From Eleginops maclovinus (taxonomy: Eukaryota; Chordata; Actinopteri; Perciformes; Eleginopidae), in the NCBI RefSeq assembly GCF_036324505.1, contig NC_086365.1, positions 11,448,655-11,512,654 on the forward strand: a stretch of 64,000 nucleotides of DNA. The letters are read 5' to 3'. Under the pieces are notes generated by a model. It worked only from the letters and a program-made list of their open reading frames with translations, made no database searches and had not been told where the DNA came from. The number at the start of each line of letters is the position of its first letter. Positions within the stretch are counted from its first letter, which is position 1. Positions 12,361 to 26,001 of the stretch are shown in pieces. The position numbers were made by a program, and so were the translations under genes.

Positions 12361-12643
12361 CATCCCTATACTTTATTTCCTTCTCCAGTTTGTCAGCATC
12401 TTCATTCCTCTTTTTCATAACCTCTCCCCTTGCTTCCACTCTCTCCCTCTTTAATTTGTCCTCCTTCTGCACCTGATGTTCTTCTTCCCCTCTGAGTGGT
12501 GGGCATACGACGATGGCTCTACTTTCATGCTTTCCCCGATTCCTTCCTAGCTCTTTTTAAAAATGTATTTCTGCTGTCCATCTCTTTCCCCAGCAGTGCT
12601 TATTTCACACTCTCTCCGTCTGTTCTCCTTTTGTCTACTCTAG

Positions 12644-12750
12644 AGGAGGAAGTGGAAAACTTTGACGTGTCCAGTCTCCAGGAAGAGGCTCTGAGGAACA
12701 TCGAGGCTGACAGCTTCTGGTGCATGAGCAAACTGCTGGATGGCATCCAG
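12644..12750 (+). CDS. tbc1d22a: TBC1D22-family RabGAP, internal exon A (first exon visible)
   Basis: This 107-bp exon contributes two bases of a split codon plus 35 codons. It carries an acidic Glu/Val/Asn stretch followed by IEADSFWCMSKLLDGIQ, a signature of the TBC1D22 Rab GTPase-activating proteins, within the C-terminal half of the TBC domain. The acceptor is a pyrimidine-rich tract ending TCTAG at 12643 and the donor is GTAAGT at 12751. The exon ends in phase 0. The upstream exons that should carry the catalytic YxQ and IxxDxxR finger motifs were not found in 1-12643, so they lie left of the window. Family knowledge: TBC proteins stimulate GTP hydrolysis by Rab GTPases, and mammalian TBC1D22A/B have been linked to the Golgi. 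The IEADSFWC wording is closer to human TBC1D22B as I recall it, but it may be ancestral. The family call is firm and the paralogue is not. Confidence 0.93.
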
Positions 12751-13889
12751 GTAAGTGTGTGTGTCTGTTGAAAAGACCTAGGTTGTCTCAGAACAAACTG
12801 ATAAAATGCCCTCGTATGGTTTTATACTTGTATACCAGCATACTGTACTTGCTCACTCCCACTGCCCGCCATTAGATGTAGTTTCTCTAACCCATTTATT
12901 TATTTTTCTCTCTTCCAAGCTCTTTTAAAGCTCCGTTTGGCATGGATCCCTGCTCCTCTGATCTAGTCTTAATGGATATAAGTGGTCTTATCACTTCCAA
13001 TTTGTTTACTTCACTTCTCCACCTGTTTGCACTTGGCAGGAAGTGTGCTACCGGCGTGCAGTATAGCCACTAAAGCCTGTTTAGATTTATACGAGGTGGC
13101 TCAGATGATAATAGGGGGGTGAGATCTCCGGACCAATAGCTAATTACGACTATTGCAATATCTCGAGTGCGATATGGGATGGATTCATACATTTTGAATC
13201 ATTATTCTCATTATTATGTAAGCCAGAATAAGAGTATGGTATACGTAGTACTTTTTTTGTGTGAGAAGTAGTTTTAAGTACAGATTGGTCTTGTATTCCT
13301 TTCGGTTTTAAAGCCAACAGGAAGTCTCTTACGCTGAGTGGTTTGTATGAATTGGCTTTTCTTGTGTGGGTTTAAGAATTGTGATTGTCTTGCATATTCT
13401 AAAGCAGGTGCGGGAGTCTCGTAAGCACATAATTGCACACTACATTTTGTTTCATCATTTCTTACCCCAAAACCCTTTTTGCCCAGCAGCTCTCTTAATC
13501 GACCTCGCTCTCAGCGGTCATGGTTGAGCCATCTGTCAATTCTTAACGTGCCTGCCTGGGCTGCCGGATAGATTTGCACCTCGATTTACCATCCTCAATT
13601 TGGCCTTGGTCTTAAAATCTGTTATTACCACATGCTGGATTAAAGCACAACTTCTTTTAGATCCTATTTCCGCTGTCAGGAAATGCAAGAAACTTTGTTC
13701 CTCAGCAAAATACGTCAACTTTCCGCCACATTTTATTACAGTTTGACATTAACCGCTTTCAATAAAGTACAATAAACCGTAAAGATTACAACTCAGAACA
13801 CCTCAAATATCCACTTCAAATTAGCTGAACCCTTGTAAGTGCTGGTGCATGAGTTAACAATAATGCCATGTTTGTATTTGTTGCCGTCC

Positions 13890-14220
13890 TGATATTAGTG
13901 GGAAGCTTGTTCTACCATTTTGGAGCCAGAATAGCGAACAGGCAGGATCGGTGTAGTGTGGGAGAAATCTGTGAGGTTAAAGAGCAGTCAAGCTGCTGCA
14001 ATCTGGATTAGCTGTAGAGGTGGGATGGCACTTGCAGGTAGACCTGCCTGGAGGGAGCTGCAGGAGTCAAGGCGTGAAATGAGTCTGGACCAGGACCTGC
14101 GTTGCCTTCTGGGTCATTAGGGGACATACTGTATCCTCCTGATGTCGTACAGAGTGTATCTGCAGGAGCGGGACTTAACGTTATTAAGAGAAGCCTGTTT
14201 GGTTCAAATCGTAATGGCAT
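13890..14220. repeat. Dispersed repeat fragment
   Basis: Wording such as GTCTGGACCAGGACCTG, CTTCTGGGTCATTAGGGG and GTACAGAGTGTATCTGCAGG is familiar from dispersed repeats in fish genomes. No open frame of family size. The assignment rests on recall, with no second copy in this window. Confidence 0.4.
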
Positions 14221-17200
14221 GTTGGTGGTTGTCATAGCTACTGTACTGTATTCATTGCATCCTGGCACAGTAAAAAAAAAAGCATCTACCAAGTCTTCCA
14301 CAGTCAGGTCAACGACCCTAATCTAAAACAACAGTTAAAAGAATGGCTGCAGCAGTTGGTCTTTGAATGTAGTGATTAGGACAGATGCTTATTGTTGTGC
14401 GGCCAAAATGTAATGGTGGAGGAACATTGTATTGAAAAGAGAGGGCCTGTTTTAAATGTTTTACGTTGTTTCATACATTTGAGCAATAAAATAAACGTCA
14501 TATTGTGAAACTCCATATATGGCCCGGTCCTACATTAGAGCTAATGAACAGTATGGAGCATGTGTTGTGCATAAGAAGTGATCATCCATAAATAACTATC
14601 AATTGGTCGGCTATTCATTAAGGAAATTAATAGACGCTGTGCCTTGTTGCCCCTGAGAGAGCGAGACGGAGAGAAGCTTGAGAGCAGGGGAAGTAAAGGA
14701 GAAGAATAGAGCGTGTGTGTGTGTACGCCGCATTGTTTGTCCCCACGCTTGAGTTTGTTTGTGACCTTGGCTCCAAACTAATTACGTGCAATGCACCAGG
14801 GAAGCCCATGTTTCCCCCCTAATGCTTTCTAAACAATCTGACGGAGGCTGAGTGCCTCGGCACCATAATTAGTCGCTGATCCCTGCTCTGACCTCGTCTC
14901 AAACCCTCTCACATCCACTATACACTATTACACTTAACTGAGGGCCCGGAGGTGGGGGTTTGGGGGGCTTGGAGAAAAAGAAGTCTGCCCATGCAATTAC
15001 ATTTCATCACTGCCTTATGAGCACCGGGTAATATCCGTTGTCCACTTGTTTTGGACCAATTTGCCTGAAGTATTAAAAGAAACTGGTTGGAAAACGTTGA
15101 GAAGAAAACAATTCTCCCATTCGTCCTGGGGACACAGCTGGTGTATAATTACCAGGTGTACAGCGGAAAACACTTTTGAAAGTTTTCCTTTATTTTTAAT
15201 ACAGTTAATTGGCCATTAGCTTTGGTTTTTAGTGTCTCACTGCCATGCCTCTATCCCACCTAAAAGTGAACGGGGCTATGCTGGCTGTCAATTCACTTAA
15301 GCAGCTTCTCTAATGAGCAGCTGCTTTAATTGGCAGCACCCTCCTGCAAAGGGACAGGCGGGGATACGTATGTTAATAGAATATCCGTAGATACCAAGCG
15401 AAGTCAAAATGAGAACAACCCATACAGAAAGCCTTTCTTTAGGTGGATGTTTTTGTTCATTTTCATGCTTCAAAAGCACATAAATGTTGCAAATGTTGGA
15501 GTGTGCACAGCAAAAAATGTTATGCGTGTATTATTGGTTTATTTAGAGCTGTGGTCTATGCTGACATCCACTCTACACACCCTACGTCAGAAACACTTCA
15601 GCAGACGCTGAGTGACAGTTTCAGGGATAAATGAGTGAAGACAGCCATTCTCTTGTCCTCGCATGACCTGGAAGCCACTGCTAAATAGACTTGCGCTGTT
15701 GTGTGTGTGTGTGTTTTCAACAACATCAACAAGATAGCAGCACACAGCCCTCTACACCACATTTACACATCAAACAGACTGCCACACAGAGTCTGACGAT
15801 CAAAAAACAAGGCTGAACTACTACTCTGGAAATCCAGACATTCGTAATGTTCAAATGGGCCAGTGTTTATTATTGTCTCTGATTACCCAGCCATGTGATC
15901 CATTTAGTGCTTTTCTTCCTTTAAACCAATACATAAACTACCCTCTCAGAGTGATGGTGAATTGGAAATGGCAGCTAAACATAAGATAAGAAGACGAAAC
16001 AGTAAATGTCGTCTCTACAGATCAATACATCTTCCCATTTGCAACACACCTCTGCTAATTTGACCCTAATGTAACCCCAGTCTCTCCGGCAGTCAATTAG
16101 TCTTGTACAGAGCTAAATTGAATAGCGCCTCTGGCTAACATGACTAATTTAACTTGTTAAAATTGTTCAATTTTTGCCGTTTCATTGAATGAAATTGGAG
16201 CTGCCCGTTATCAGGCTGTTGATTTTATACATGTCTGGTTAATTTGATAATATATTATTGTATAATGGCTTTAACTGACTATATACAAGCATATAACATG
16301 AAGTGCTCATAACTGCCATCCTCAGTATGTAGGAGCTATGCCGCTGTCTCTCCTGCCATGCCCAGCGAGGGAAATAAAGTCAAAAAGTTAAAGAAGTCCA
16401 TTATTCTGCCAGCACCACCCCCAAGGGGTCTCAATTTTAGAGCCAGTGGATGAAAACCTGGCTTTTATGTTAATTCTGCAGTTAGTCCTTTTACATCAGG
16501 GTCTCTTAAATGTATTTCCCATTCCAGGACCCTTATTGGAGTAATTTCCCATGGATCTGAACTTATATACCCATGGCAGACTTTACAAATGAGGGTCCAA
16601 GAGGGAAATGTCTGCAACCCTTTTTTTGGGTTTGGGTGTGGTAGTCTGTTCCACAATGAAAAATTGGTTCGAAAATGTTTATTATTTATCAGATTGGGCT
16701 TTTATATTCAACCTCAATCCTATTGCCGGACACAGATCATATTAAATGTATTCATTCAGTTTTTTTTCAAATACTTTGTGGCTGAATTTTTTTTCCAGGT
16801 GACCTAGCAAGTATGATATGTGGCAGGTGTTCCACAGTAGTGATCTGGTCTACCGATGTGCCAGAGGCTTAGACATTAGCTTAGCATTCACATCTTTAGG
16901 TGTAACTTCTATCCTGTTAATCCCTTTGCTGTCTGAATAAAATAAACAGCATTTAATTAAAATACACAAATAATAGATGGTCAACAGCTCCCTCTCCTGC
17001 TGCTCTATGTCGGAGTTATCTCCAGCCCCCCCCTCCCCCTCCCCTCAATGAGCATAAGCTAATCAGAGTGTGCCTGCTCATTGTCAAGGTAACCATCTGT
17101 TTCCGCATTGCGAGCCAGAGATGGGGTCTCCCTCGGATGGGAACAGGGGTCCGAGAACCGACGTCTAGCAGACGGTAGCCAGACCAAACCAGACGCCATG

Positions 17201-17252
17201 TCCTGTTCTGGTTTCCCCAAGGGGCCGCTACTGTCACCTTGGGCTGTCACTC

Positions 17253-17380
<128 letters not shown>

Positions 17381-17412
17381 CACACAGTCACTGGAGGAGT
17401 GATCTGCCAGCT

Positions 17413-17425
17413 GGTGTGTGTGTGT

Positions 17426-17464
<39 letters not shown>
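17413..17464 (+). repeat. (TG)n microsatellite facing the CA tract
   Basis: About 25 TG units with one TA interruption, 35 bases after the CA tract. The two tracts are reverse complements and could pair. Confidence 0.95.
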
Positions 17465-17465
<1 letters not shown>

Positions 17466-18990
17466 TGCTTGACAGCTTGTTTGTACACGTGTTTGTGTCT
17501 TACAAGCCTTACATTGGTGTACATAAAAATGTAGCCACTTTTCAATAACAATTTAGACCTTTACACCTCCGCCTACTTCTTTTTTTAAAAAATCGGAATC
17601 GAAATACAATTTTCCCACTTATTTTTATCTTAGTTGTCTCATGTTAGCTAAATTAGTTTACATGAGTTCAGTGGAAATGGAAGTAACAGCTGCTGAGGGG
17701 AAGAAGTTAGAATAAATGCTGAGGCTTAGGAAGGATGGAAAGAGACATTTATGTGTTAAGAATGGCATAAATAAAAAGAGCGTGCGCCCTTATGCTGGAT
17801 AAAAACACTGTTAGCAGGACGGCAGGTTTTTGCTTATCACGTTTGGGGTCATGGAAGCCACGTCAGGTTTCTTTATAAGTCACAATTCATACACCAAGGC
17901 AGCCTGAAAGTGCTGATTAACTTTCTGCAACAGTTACTTTCCCAGACTTCCTTGTGATGTAACAAAAAAGCTTTCACATCTGCTGTTAAAATGAATCGGC
18001 CTTGGTTGGTTTGTTGCGAAAGCAGGCCACTTCACAAAGAAAATGCTTTGAGGAAAATAATGGTGTAGAAGGTGGTAACTAGCGGAATATTCACAGTTAT
18101 TGCCCTGAGTGTTTCAGTTCAACAAAGCAATGCATGATGCTATTTGTCTACTCATACTGTACTCTATTTATGTTTCAGCTCACTTTGTGTATTTTACATG
18201 CTTTTTTTGTAGTGTGTTTTCATCATTTATACATTCAATTATTCATATTATTCTAGTTGGGTCTTACTATCGATACCCACTTGGGCAGTTTGTGAATATC
18301 GACGGTGTAGTGTTTCCTAACATACCACACGGCTGCTGTGCTCTCACCGTAAATGATAAATGTCTTTGCTAGCTAGCTAGCAAGCTAACAATTGCATTCA
18401 TCAGTGGAAGCAAAACTTTACAGACTTCTCGTTGTCCCAAATAAATCAACAGTGGCTTCTTATCGACATTAGTGTAGTAGTATGTGTATCAAATTTAGAA
18501 GAAACACGCGTGTATTTTTTATTTGTACAGTGCTGGGTTGCCCAGAGCTCCCCGAATCACGGCTAGATGAGCACTCCAGTTTTGTAGCCACGGCGACAGT
18601 TCAACGTTTCCAGCGCCCGACACTCAACTTTTTGAACGTCATGAGTAAATTATCTGGGTACATTTAGTGCACTTTGCTATACTTCACATTGGGAAACACT
18701 TACCACATTTAACTCCAGAAGTACGCCAATTCAGACACATCCATCACGAGAGTGCTGCACTTCGACCTTGTTCGACGCTTACCTATCGCACTAGCCGTAC
18801 CCTAAGGGTTCTGCCGTGTCTCAAACGTGTGCTGCTAAAGATTAGTGCCCTCAAAGTCGACAGAGACGCACCCAAAAATCCACAGAACAAAAGCGGGCAA
18901 ATCGTCCTGTAGCTCTGAAGAACTGTAATTATCTACGCCTCTGTCTACACCTTATCACACTGTCATCTCGCTCATACAATCACTTTCTGC

Positions 18991-19090
<100 letters not shown>

Positions 19091-19190
19091 AGAGAATGAT
19101 AGATTATTGTCCTGTCCTTCAGTTTCCCTCAGCCGTCTGCCCTTTATCGTGACCTGTCATCTCTCCATCTCTCTTTCTCTCTCTCTCACT

Positions 19191-19222
<32 letters not shown>

Positions 19223-21042
19223 CAATAAGACGTACGCATGCCATGGCAGCATTCGCGTGTTGATTCTGACCAGCTTGCTGATAGACATCCTGTGCAACAA
19301 TAGGAGGCAATCTAAGTCCGGCATGCAGCCATTGTTGTCTCTAATAGAATGGACTGAGAGGTGAAGAGCTATTGATTCAGCAGACTGAGAGACGGGGGGG
19401 GTCGGGGGGACACACACGGTGTGAACAAAGAAGACGAGAACGAGAGGCAGTTGACACCTGGCCGAGAAAGAGAGACACGAGATTTGATGTTTGTGTCGTG
19501 CGTCTGATGTTGTTTTGCGTGAAGTGGGGCAGTTCTATTTACTCGCTGGGTCAGGTGAAGTCGATGGACAGATGGCGGGAGAATATATGAATAAAGAAAG
19601 AGTGAGAGGTGATTTACTCTTGTTGCCTCAGCTGATCAAAGATCCGACATATTGGATCTGACTAAAGACAGGAAGTAGGCATTGGAGTGGGCAAAACTGG
19701 ACAAAAGGAATAAAGGAGGTGAGTTAGAGGTGTGGGAAGAGGAGAAGCAGTTAAGATAGAAAGGTGACAAGGAAAATGAGAAGTAGATTACCCTCATCAG
19801 AAATGTGTCTCAAGACAGCAATCAATCATAAAATAAAATGCAAGTTAGCATGGAAGAAAATCAAACACCAGACAGAAAACCAATCAGAGGACACATAAAA
19901 CCATATCCAAAACACTTGATAAGGAGGAATGAGAGAAGCAACGATTCAAATGACAAAAGTAGGAAAGGGAAGGAGCAAGATTAAGAGGGAAATAAAGGTG
20001 AATGTAGTAATAAAATATTGAAATGAAATGTAATATAGAGGGAAGGAAATTAGTGATGAAGAGGAACAGCAGGGAGAGATGCAGTATGCATGAGGGAAAA
20101 TAAGCACCTTAGAAAACAAACAAGACCCAAATTCATTTTCGTCTTTTCATATCTAGTTGCGATTAAAGCAGAAACAGCTCACTCAATGTGACGTTTTAGA
20201 GCTAATGTTAGAAATGCTAACTCATTGCACTTGTTTCTGGAAAACACAAATTGGAAACATATGAAAAACAATCCATAACTTTTAGATATAAGTATTTAGT
20301 TTTTCTGCTAATTTAATGCTTTTCCATTCAAACACAGTTGGTGGTTGTAACGTGCAAAGAAGCTAACAATGTAGCATAAAATTCACAGTAAGGTTAAAGG
20401 AATACGCTAATCATACACATATATTAACAAAGGCAAAGTGGTAGGGAGGCATCTGAGTTGAAAATGTTTAAATTTAAGCAAAAATGTTCGGTTCCATCAA
20501 CTGTCTGTCCTTACTACCGGGTCCGTCTTCCCTTCATTGTATTCAAGTCAAACATGATTTTATTCTAATAACAAATTATGGAATAAAATGCATACCTCTC
20601 TGTGTGGCAGGAAACAGGAAAGAGACACAAATACAAAAGCCACCAGAACAAACAGAATATATTGATTCACCACCGCACTATGAATAATGAGGCATACCTT
20701 TTAAACAGAAACAAACTTTGTGCTCCGTGCAAGCAAGGATTTTACAAGTTGAGCGAAGACAGTGTGACAGATGTATTGAAAGGTAAAGGGATTGGGTATG
20801 AGCAAAAATATGATCAAGAGAACCAGACACAGAATAAGGAAAGTGCGAGACATGGCATTAAAGGCAGAAATAAGTGTGATAATAAGTTTGAAAGCATTAA
20901 GGAGACCGGCTGAGAGAAGGAAAAAGTGGTATAGAGGGAGTTGAAAGGAAGTTATAGAAGTAGAAAATGCAAACGGTCAGGGAAGAGAAAGGGGGAGGGA
21001 GAGCGAAGGATGGGCAGTTGATTAATGCCGGCAGCTTCAATA

Positions 21043-21058
21043 ATGCAAATGTAATTAC
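21043..21058 (+). promoter_or_regulatory. POU octamer abutting homeodomain palindrome
   Basis: Exact ATGCAAAT (21043-21050) directly followed by the palindrome GTAATTAC (21051-21058). The surrounding ~100 bases (21005-21105) are not purine-rich, unlike their flanks. A possible enhancer core; there is no functional evidence in the sequence. Confidence 0.35.
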
Positions 21059-23287
21059 TTCTACTGGCCCTTACACTTGCTTAGCACTAACCACATTAAC
21101 ACCGGGGTGGTGGGAATGGAGACAGAAAGAATGAAAGCCAGAGAGCTAAACACATGGCAACAACAAGAAGGAGTGTGGGGTGTGGAGGAGGAATGGGAAC
21201 AACCGTGATGGAGAAGAGTCTGGGGGGAAGTGGAGTATATTTCTCCAACTGAGCCGCTTGTTTACTTCTGCAATGTTTTTAATTTTGAAAGGGATGCTTT
21301 AATATTATAGCCCAGACAATACTTGATATGTGTGGCCCATACTGGTGTGTGGTAGAAAATAAAAATCGAGAACCACAATCTTAAAATAGATCTCTTGGAA
21401 TTTGATTTATTTATTTTTACTGAGACTGAGATATGTAACATTTTCCAGCTGAAATACTAGACTAGTGTTTCTAAATAATCTGAATGTATGCGCTCCATTA
21501 CCTTTAAATATACACTGATTTTGATATATGTGGAATAAGCTAAGTATGGCTAACCTACAATTTCCTGGGTCATTTATCTAGACTTCTCAACAACAGTGTT
21601 TGTTGATACATGTAACAATTGGAGGAACGAGATAAAGGTAGGTTACGAGAAGAGGGCAAAAGAAGAAGTATTGATTCATTTAGCGGCTATGGAGGAATGG
21701 AAAAAGTGTGAGGTGCTTTAGAAGGAGGATGGAATAAAAAATGCAGCAGAGAATGCGGTTTCTAGCCTGCCAGCCAGTGATGGACTCAGGAGGACACACT
21801 CGCCTCGGTTCTGCTGAGCCTGAAGGACAACTGGAGCTGTTTATTGCTAAATGACTTCTCCACCCCTCTCTCTCTTTCTCTTTCCTTCTCCTTCTCATTC
21901 TCTCCCTCCATCGCTCTCCCTCTCTCCATCTGTTGGATAGTTTGCCACATCAGCTGTTCTCCAGCCACACTGCAATGACCCCTCAAGGAAACGTAATCCT
22001 TGTTGTGTGTGTGTGTGTGTTTTTTAAGTGTCTCGCACATACACACACACAAAATGCTTATCTCATATATATTGTATTCTGCAAGTTCAACTGTCTGACA
22101 ATGCTCACTCTTGGGATCATATTCAGGTTTGGTTATTGTTCTCATATCCAAAATATATCCCCATCCGGTTGACCACGAGTCTTTTTTTTTGCCAGACTCC
22201 GAAGGGCAGAGTCTACAGGCTAGCATTGGTTAAACTACACCTAGCTTAGCATGCTAATGGTGCCAAGAGTAGTCCATGCTGGTCGAAGCACAGTAGCAGC
22301 CAGGAATGAATTGAAATACATGTTTGACAGGAACCAGTAACGTAATCTCTTTGGAATCTTTGATTTTTTTTGCACACGTTAAAGAAATGATTCATGAATC
22401 ACACCTATGACCTTAAACTCTTGGAGAAAAACACATTTTTCTCACATACCTAGTACCTAGTACAAAGAATCTGAGAAGTCTTAAAGGATTTCATTAAATT
22501 GTGGCCGTGTTAAGCATTCAAATTCTCAACAGGTAAAGTCAAGCCTCATTTATCGGGTTGTTCACTTGGCATATGCGTTTTCTTTAAAACTTTACTACTT
22601 AATCCACTAAAACAGTACAATAGTGAAACGACAGCCTTGAACTCTTTGGACAATTCTTATTGCACAACTTCACACTGATTCTGCCGCCTTGGCCAAATCA
22701 CGGCTCACTTGTTATGTTCTTTCGGCCACATTCAAATTCAGCCTTCTGCTCTTGTCTTCAAGGCCCCTCTCGTTTTGTCATGCCAGTGTTTTCTAATTTC
22801 GGATGGGCTTTGTGTGAGGTGTGAACACACTTGGTACACACTTCAAATTTTGAATGGCCACTGGATTAATCTGAAAATGTGGAATTTCCCACCCACTCTC
22901 CGGCCAAACGGCTCTAAAACGTCAATGTGAAACTAATCACGTTAGCTTAGTCAACGAGGGCTCAATTTCCCGGCTCGTCTGGGAAATTACGGAGTAGTGT
23001 GACAAATATTCATGTTTAACAAAGATCTGATTGATCTCCTAAGCTCTTGATTTTATTGCTTTTCCTTGCACTTTTCGCTATGTGCTCATTGAAGTATAAT
23101 CCACTTACTGATTTGACTTTTTGCTCCTTGTTACTTGTAATGACGTATGCAAGCCATAGTATGCCAGCGTCTAATCACTTTCAGAATGCTTTAAGTAGAA
23201 AAAATGACATATTCCAGAATAGTTTACCTTGTTTCTGCCTTCTTGGCCCATATTGACTCCTAACTGATTTTTTTCCCTCCTCCTCAG

Positions 23288-23363
23288 GACAACTATACAT
23301 TTGCCCAGCCAGGCATCCAGAGGAAAGTCAAGGCCCTTGAGGAACTGGTCAGCAGGATTGATG
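23288..23363 (+). CDS. tbc1d22a: TBC1D22-family RabGAP, internal exon B
   Basis: This 76-bp exon has 25 codons plus one base of a split codon. It starts in phase 0 directly after exon A and encodes DNYTFAQPGIQ followed by a basic, helical KVKALEELVSRID segment. The acceptor is a strong T/C tract ending CTCAG at 23287 and the donor is GTAAGT at 23364. The joined reading GIQ-DNYTFAQPGIQ is the expected order in TBC1D22A and TBC1D22B. The segment is a linker and helix inside the TBC fold, with no catalytic residue. The single leftover G pairs with the AG that opens exon C to make Glu, which confirms the phase. The preceding intron is about 10.5 kb and the following one about 6.3 kb. Confidence 0.93.
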
Positions 23364-25964
23364 GTAAGTCATCCAACCATCCCTCTCCCATCCATAAAGC
23401 TTTCCAGTTGATTCACTTCTCTGTATATCTGCCATATTTTGCTATATCATGCCTTAAAACACAAACTATTACACTATTACTATAGTGAACTTCATTCAGG
23501 AACGTTTCTCACTTTTCTGTCTTGAATTCTTTTGTGAAACTGGAAACAAATGATTTATTTCCACCCTTTCATTACAAATAATACAGGGATTTTGTATAAT
23601 TTGTTGCCGAAAAAATAATTTGGAATAATAATAATCCAGCATGCAGTTACACAGATGTAAACACGAAGAGCCGGAATGTGTTTTAAAGTTCTTAGAGATC
23701 TTTCCATTGCCTCTTTTTGCTTTACAGTTTTCTCAACACTCTCTTTGATAGTTTGAATTATTGTGTTAGAACTAGATAAACACCAGGAAGTTCTATTTGC
23801 TTTCACGCCTTGTTTCTTCCGCGGTATGTAATTTCACAACACCGCGATGGCTGATTGTCATTACACCAGGCTGTCGGGGGAAATGTGAACGTGTTGGTGA
23901 TTATGAGCGCAAAAACAATGGCTTGCCGAGGGATGGAAGTTAATGTATGCACACTGAGTGTACTCATACAGAGCTCCTAAGTGTTAATTAGCAACGCTTC
24001 TTCTTCTTCTGTTTCCTCCTTCTCTTTTACACGTTGTCAAAACAATAACTGTGAATATGTTTTCTATCCAAAATAAACTGGCATTGGTAGCAGGGTGCGG
24101 AACAAGGTCTCACACAGCAAGCCTTTTGTACAATGGTCATGTTCTTGGCTAACCTTGAAGCTGTCCAACCATCCTGTCACCCGCTCTGCCGGCCAGAGGG
24201 AGGGAGGACTCACCCGCTGCATTCAAATGGATAGACGTGTGTGTGCGGGGGAAAGTGAATGTCAGAGAAAGTTAGCGTGCACATGCAGGCCTGTCTGTTT
24301 ACATGTGAGACCGTGACAGCAAACAACTTGCCGATAGAAAGGGCAATGTGTGGGATTGTTGGTCCGTGTGGCTAGGGTTAGGGTTGGGTTGGGGGTTGGT
24401 GTGTATTTTCAACCAAAGTTAATGAGAAAAAAATAAAGAAGCCCTCCCAAGCGCCGCCACAGCCCAGCAAAGACATAAAAAACGACTTGACATTTTTACT
24501 GTATCTTATTCCATAAGTGCCCTGTCATCATAGTTGAGGCAGAGCCATTTTATACCTCGCTAGCTTGACATTACCACCCCTAATGAGATCACAGATAGCT
24601 TTTATCTCGTGTTACAGGATTGTTTTTCGCCCCGCTGTCGACATAGCATCTGTTTTGGGAACAATGGCCTCTCATCTTTTCCCTAAATTACCCATCAGCG
24701 CTTATCAGATTCTGGTTTATCCACAGTGTTGTTCGGTTGGATAAAGGGTGAGGTCCTGCCTTTTTTCACAGATGTTCTAGCCACCGCTTCTGATATACCG
24801 TCCATCCGGATGGAATTCCCCCTTTGTATGATGCGATTTTATGATTTCTGCTATTGTTTTCCTCTCTGTGTGAATGTGTTTTGTGTGTTTCTATTGAGAT
24901 TTCCAATCCATTACATTACCAGAGCTAATGGTACTTAAACTTGCAGCTCATTCATTTTAGATTTGTTGGGGAAAAAATTTGTGCAAAATGATTGTATTAT
25001 TATCCATTAGAGCGAGGTGGTAACCTTCCCCATAAGGCAAGGAAAACACGTTAACTGTTGCTATGGGTATAATGTTTCAGCCTCTTAGCAGTTGGGTATC
25101 CGATACAGGGACATTAGTAGTTGATGGGGTATTTGTTAAGCCAATGGGAGGAAAGGAGAGGATGCTATACAGGAGGAAGGAGGGATGTTTTTTGACCTCG
25201 GCTCAGTGTTTTTAATTGCATTATTGTTTGCAGTAGGGTCAGTCAAGAGAGGACATTGCTGATCTGTCAGTCTTGCACCACTTTGTCTGATACAGGGAAA
25301 ACATACATTTACTGCACATTCACTGAAAGATAATGGGCAGATTTGATGACCATATGTCCACCATCCATTACCTGCGATACCTTTAAACACATTGGGAAAC
25401 AAATATTTGTAACTTGATGTCACCCATTTTTACACACTTCTAAACCCGATTCTCCTCCCAATTTACCGTCCCGCTAACTTTTGAATATTTAATGGAATGA
25501 ATACGTGATAAACCCGGGAAACATAAAATGAGGAATAGATTTCGAGAGTCTAAAGACACAACAATTAGGAGGTTTGATATTTATTGATTTTTATTTGTTG
25601 TTTTTTCAGTCTCAATGTGTAAGCGCTGATTGATCTAGGTGTAATTAGAAGTAAATGGAACAAGAAAGATTGAAACAAAATCAAACCCATTAATTCCTTT
25701 ACTTCGATGCTTTTAGTTGGAAACAGTGATTTTGTTGTAAGGCTTTTACTTTGAAATGTCTTTGTCTCTCTCTGTGGTTGTTCCCCTCTGTTATTATCCC
25801 ACTTGTAATAAGTGACGCTAACTCCCATTAGCATAGTTTGATGTTAGCGCGTGTACTTCCTCAAAAGACGAGTCGTTTTGTCGACGTGCCGTGAATGTTC
25901 CTGTGATCTCCTTATCTCTCCTTTATATCGAGTAATGCGAGTGCATTAGCACAAGTTCATCAAC

Positions 25965-26001
25965 ATGCAAATTGCCCATCAGTGAATGTGTTTATGCAAA
26001 T
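25965..26001 (+). promoter_or_regulatory. Paired POU octamers
   Basis: Two exact ATGCAAAT motifs at 25965-25972 and 25994-26001, same strand, 29 bases apart, in an intron stretch free of simple repeats. A candidate enhancer, by motif only. Confidence 0.35.

Larger units (their letters stand above)
1..12643 (+). other. Intron upstream of exon A (5' end outside window)
   Basis: I see no supported exon here. The YVQG-type TBC exon expected next upstream was looked for by eye and not found. The stretch holds a TIR element (248-569), an interspersed repeat fragment (about 2795-2990), a 42-bp minisatellite (5531-6160), a TG tract (7971-8052), a CTGTCGGT array (about 10755-10823), an AT tract (about 11669-11700) and a SINE fragment (12237-12360). 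It is assigned as intron because it runs uninterrupted into the exon A acceptor. A short exon missed by eye cannot be excluded. Confidence 0.7.

Noticed and set aside
1..12643. Upstream TBC1D22 exons with the YVQG and IxxDxxR catalytic fingers
   Set aside because: Looked for by eye, no matching exon found; a systematic translated search would be decisive.
24374..24401. Interstitial telomeric repeat
   Set aside because: Only about two TTAGGG units followed by degenerate GGGTT words; too short to be meaningful.
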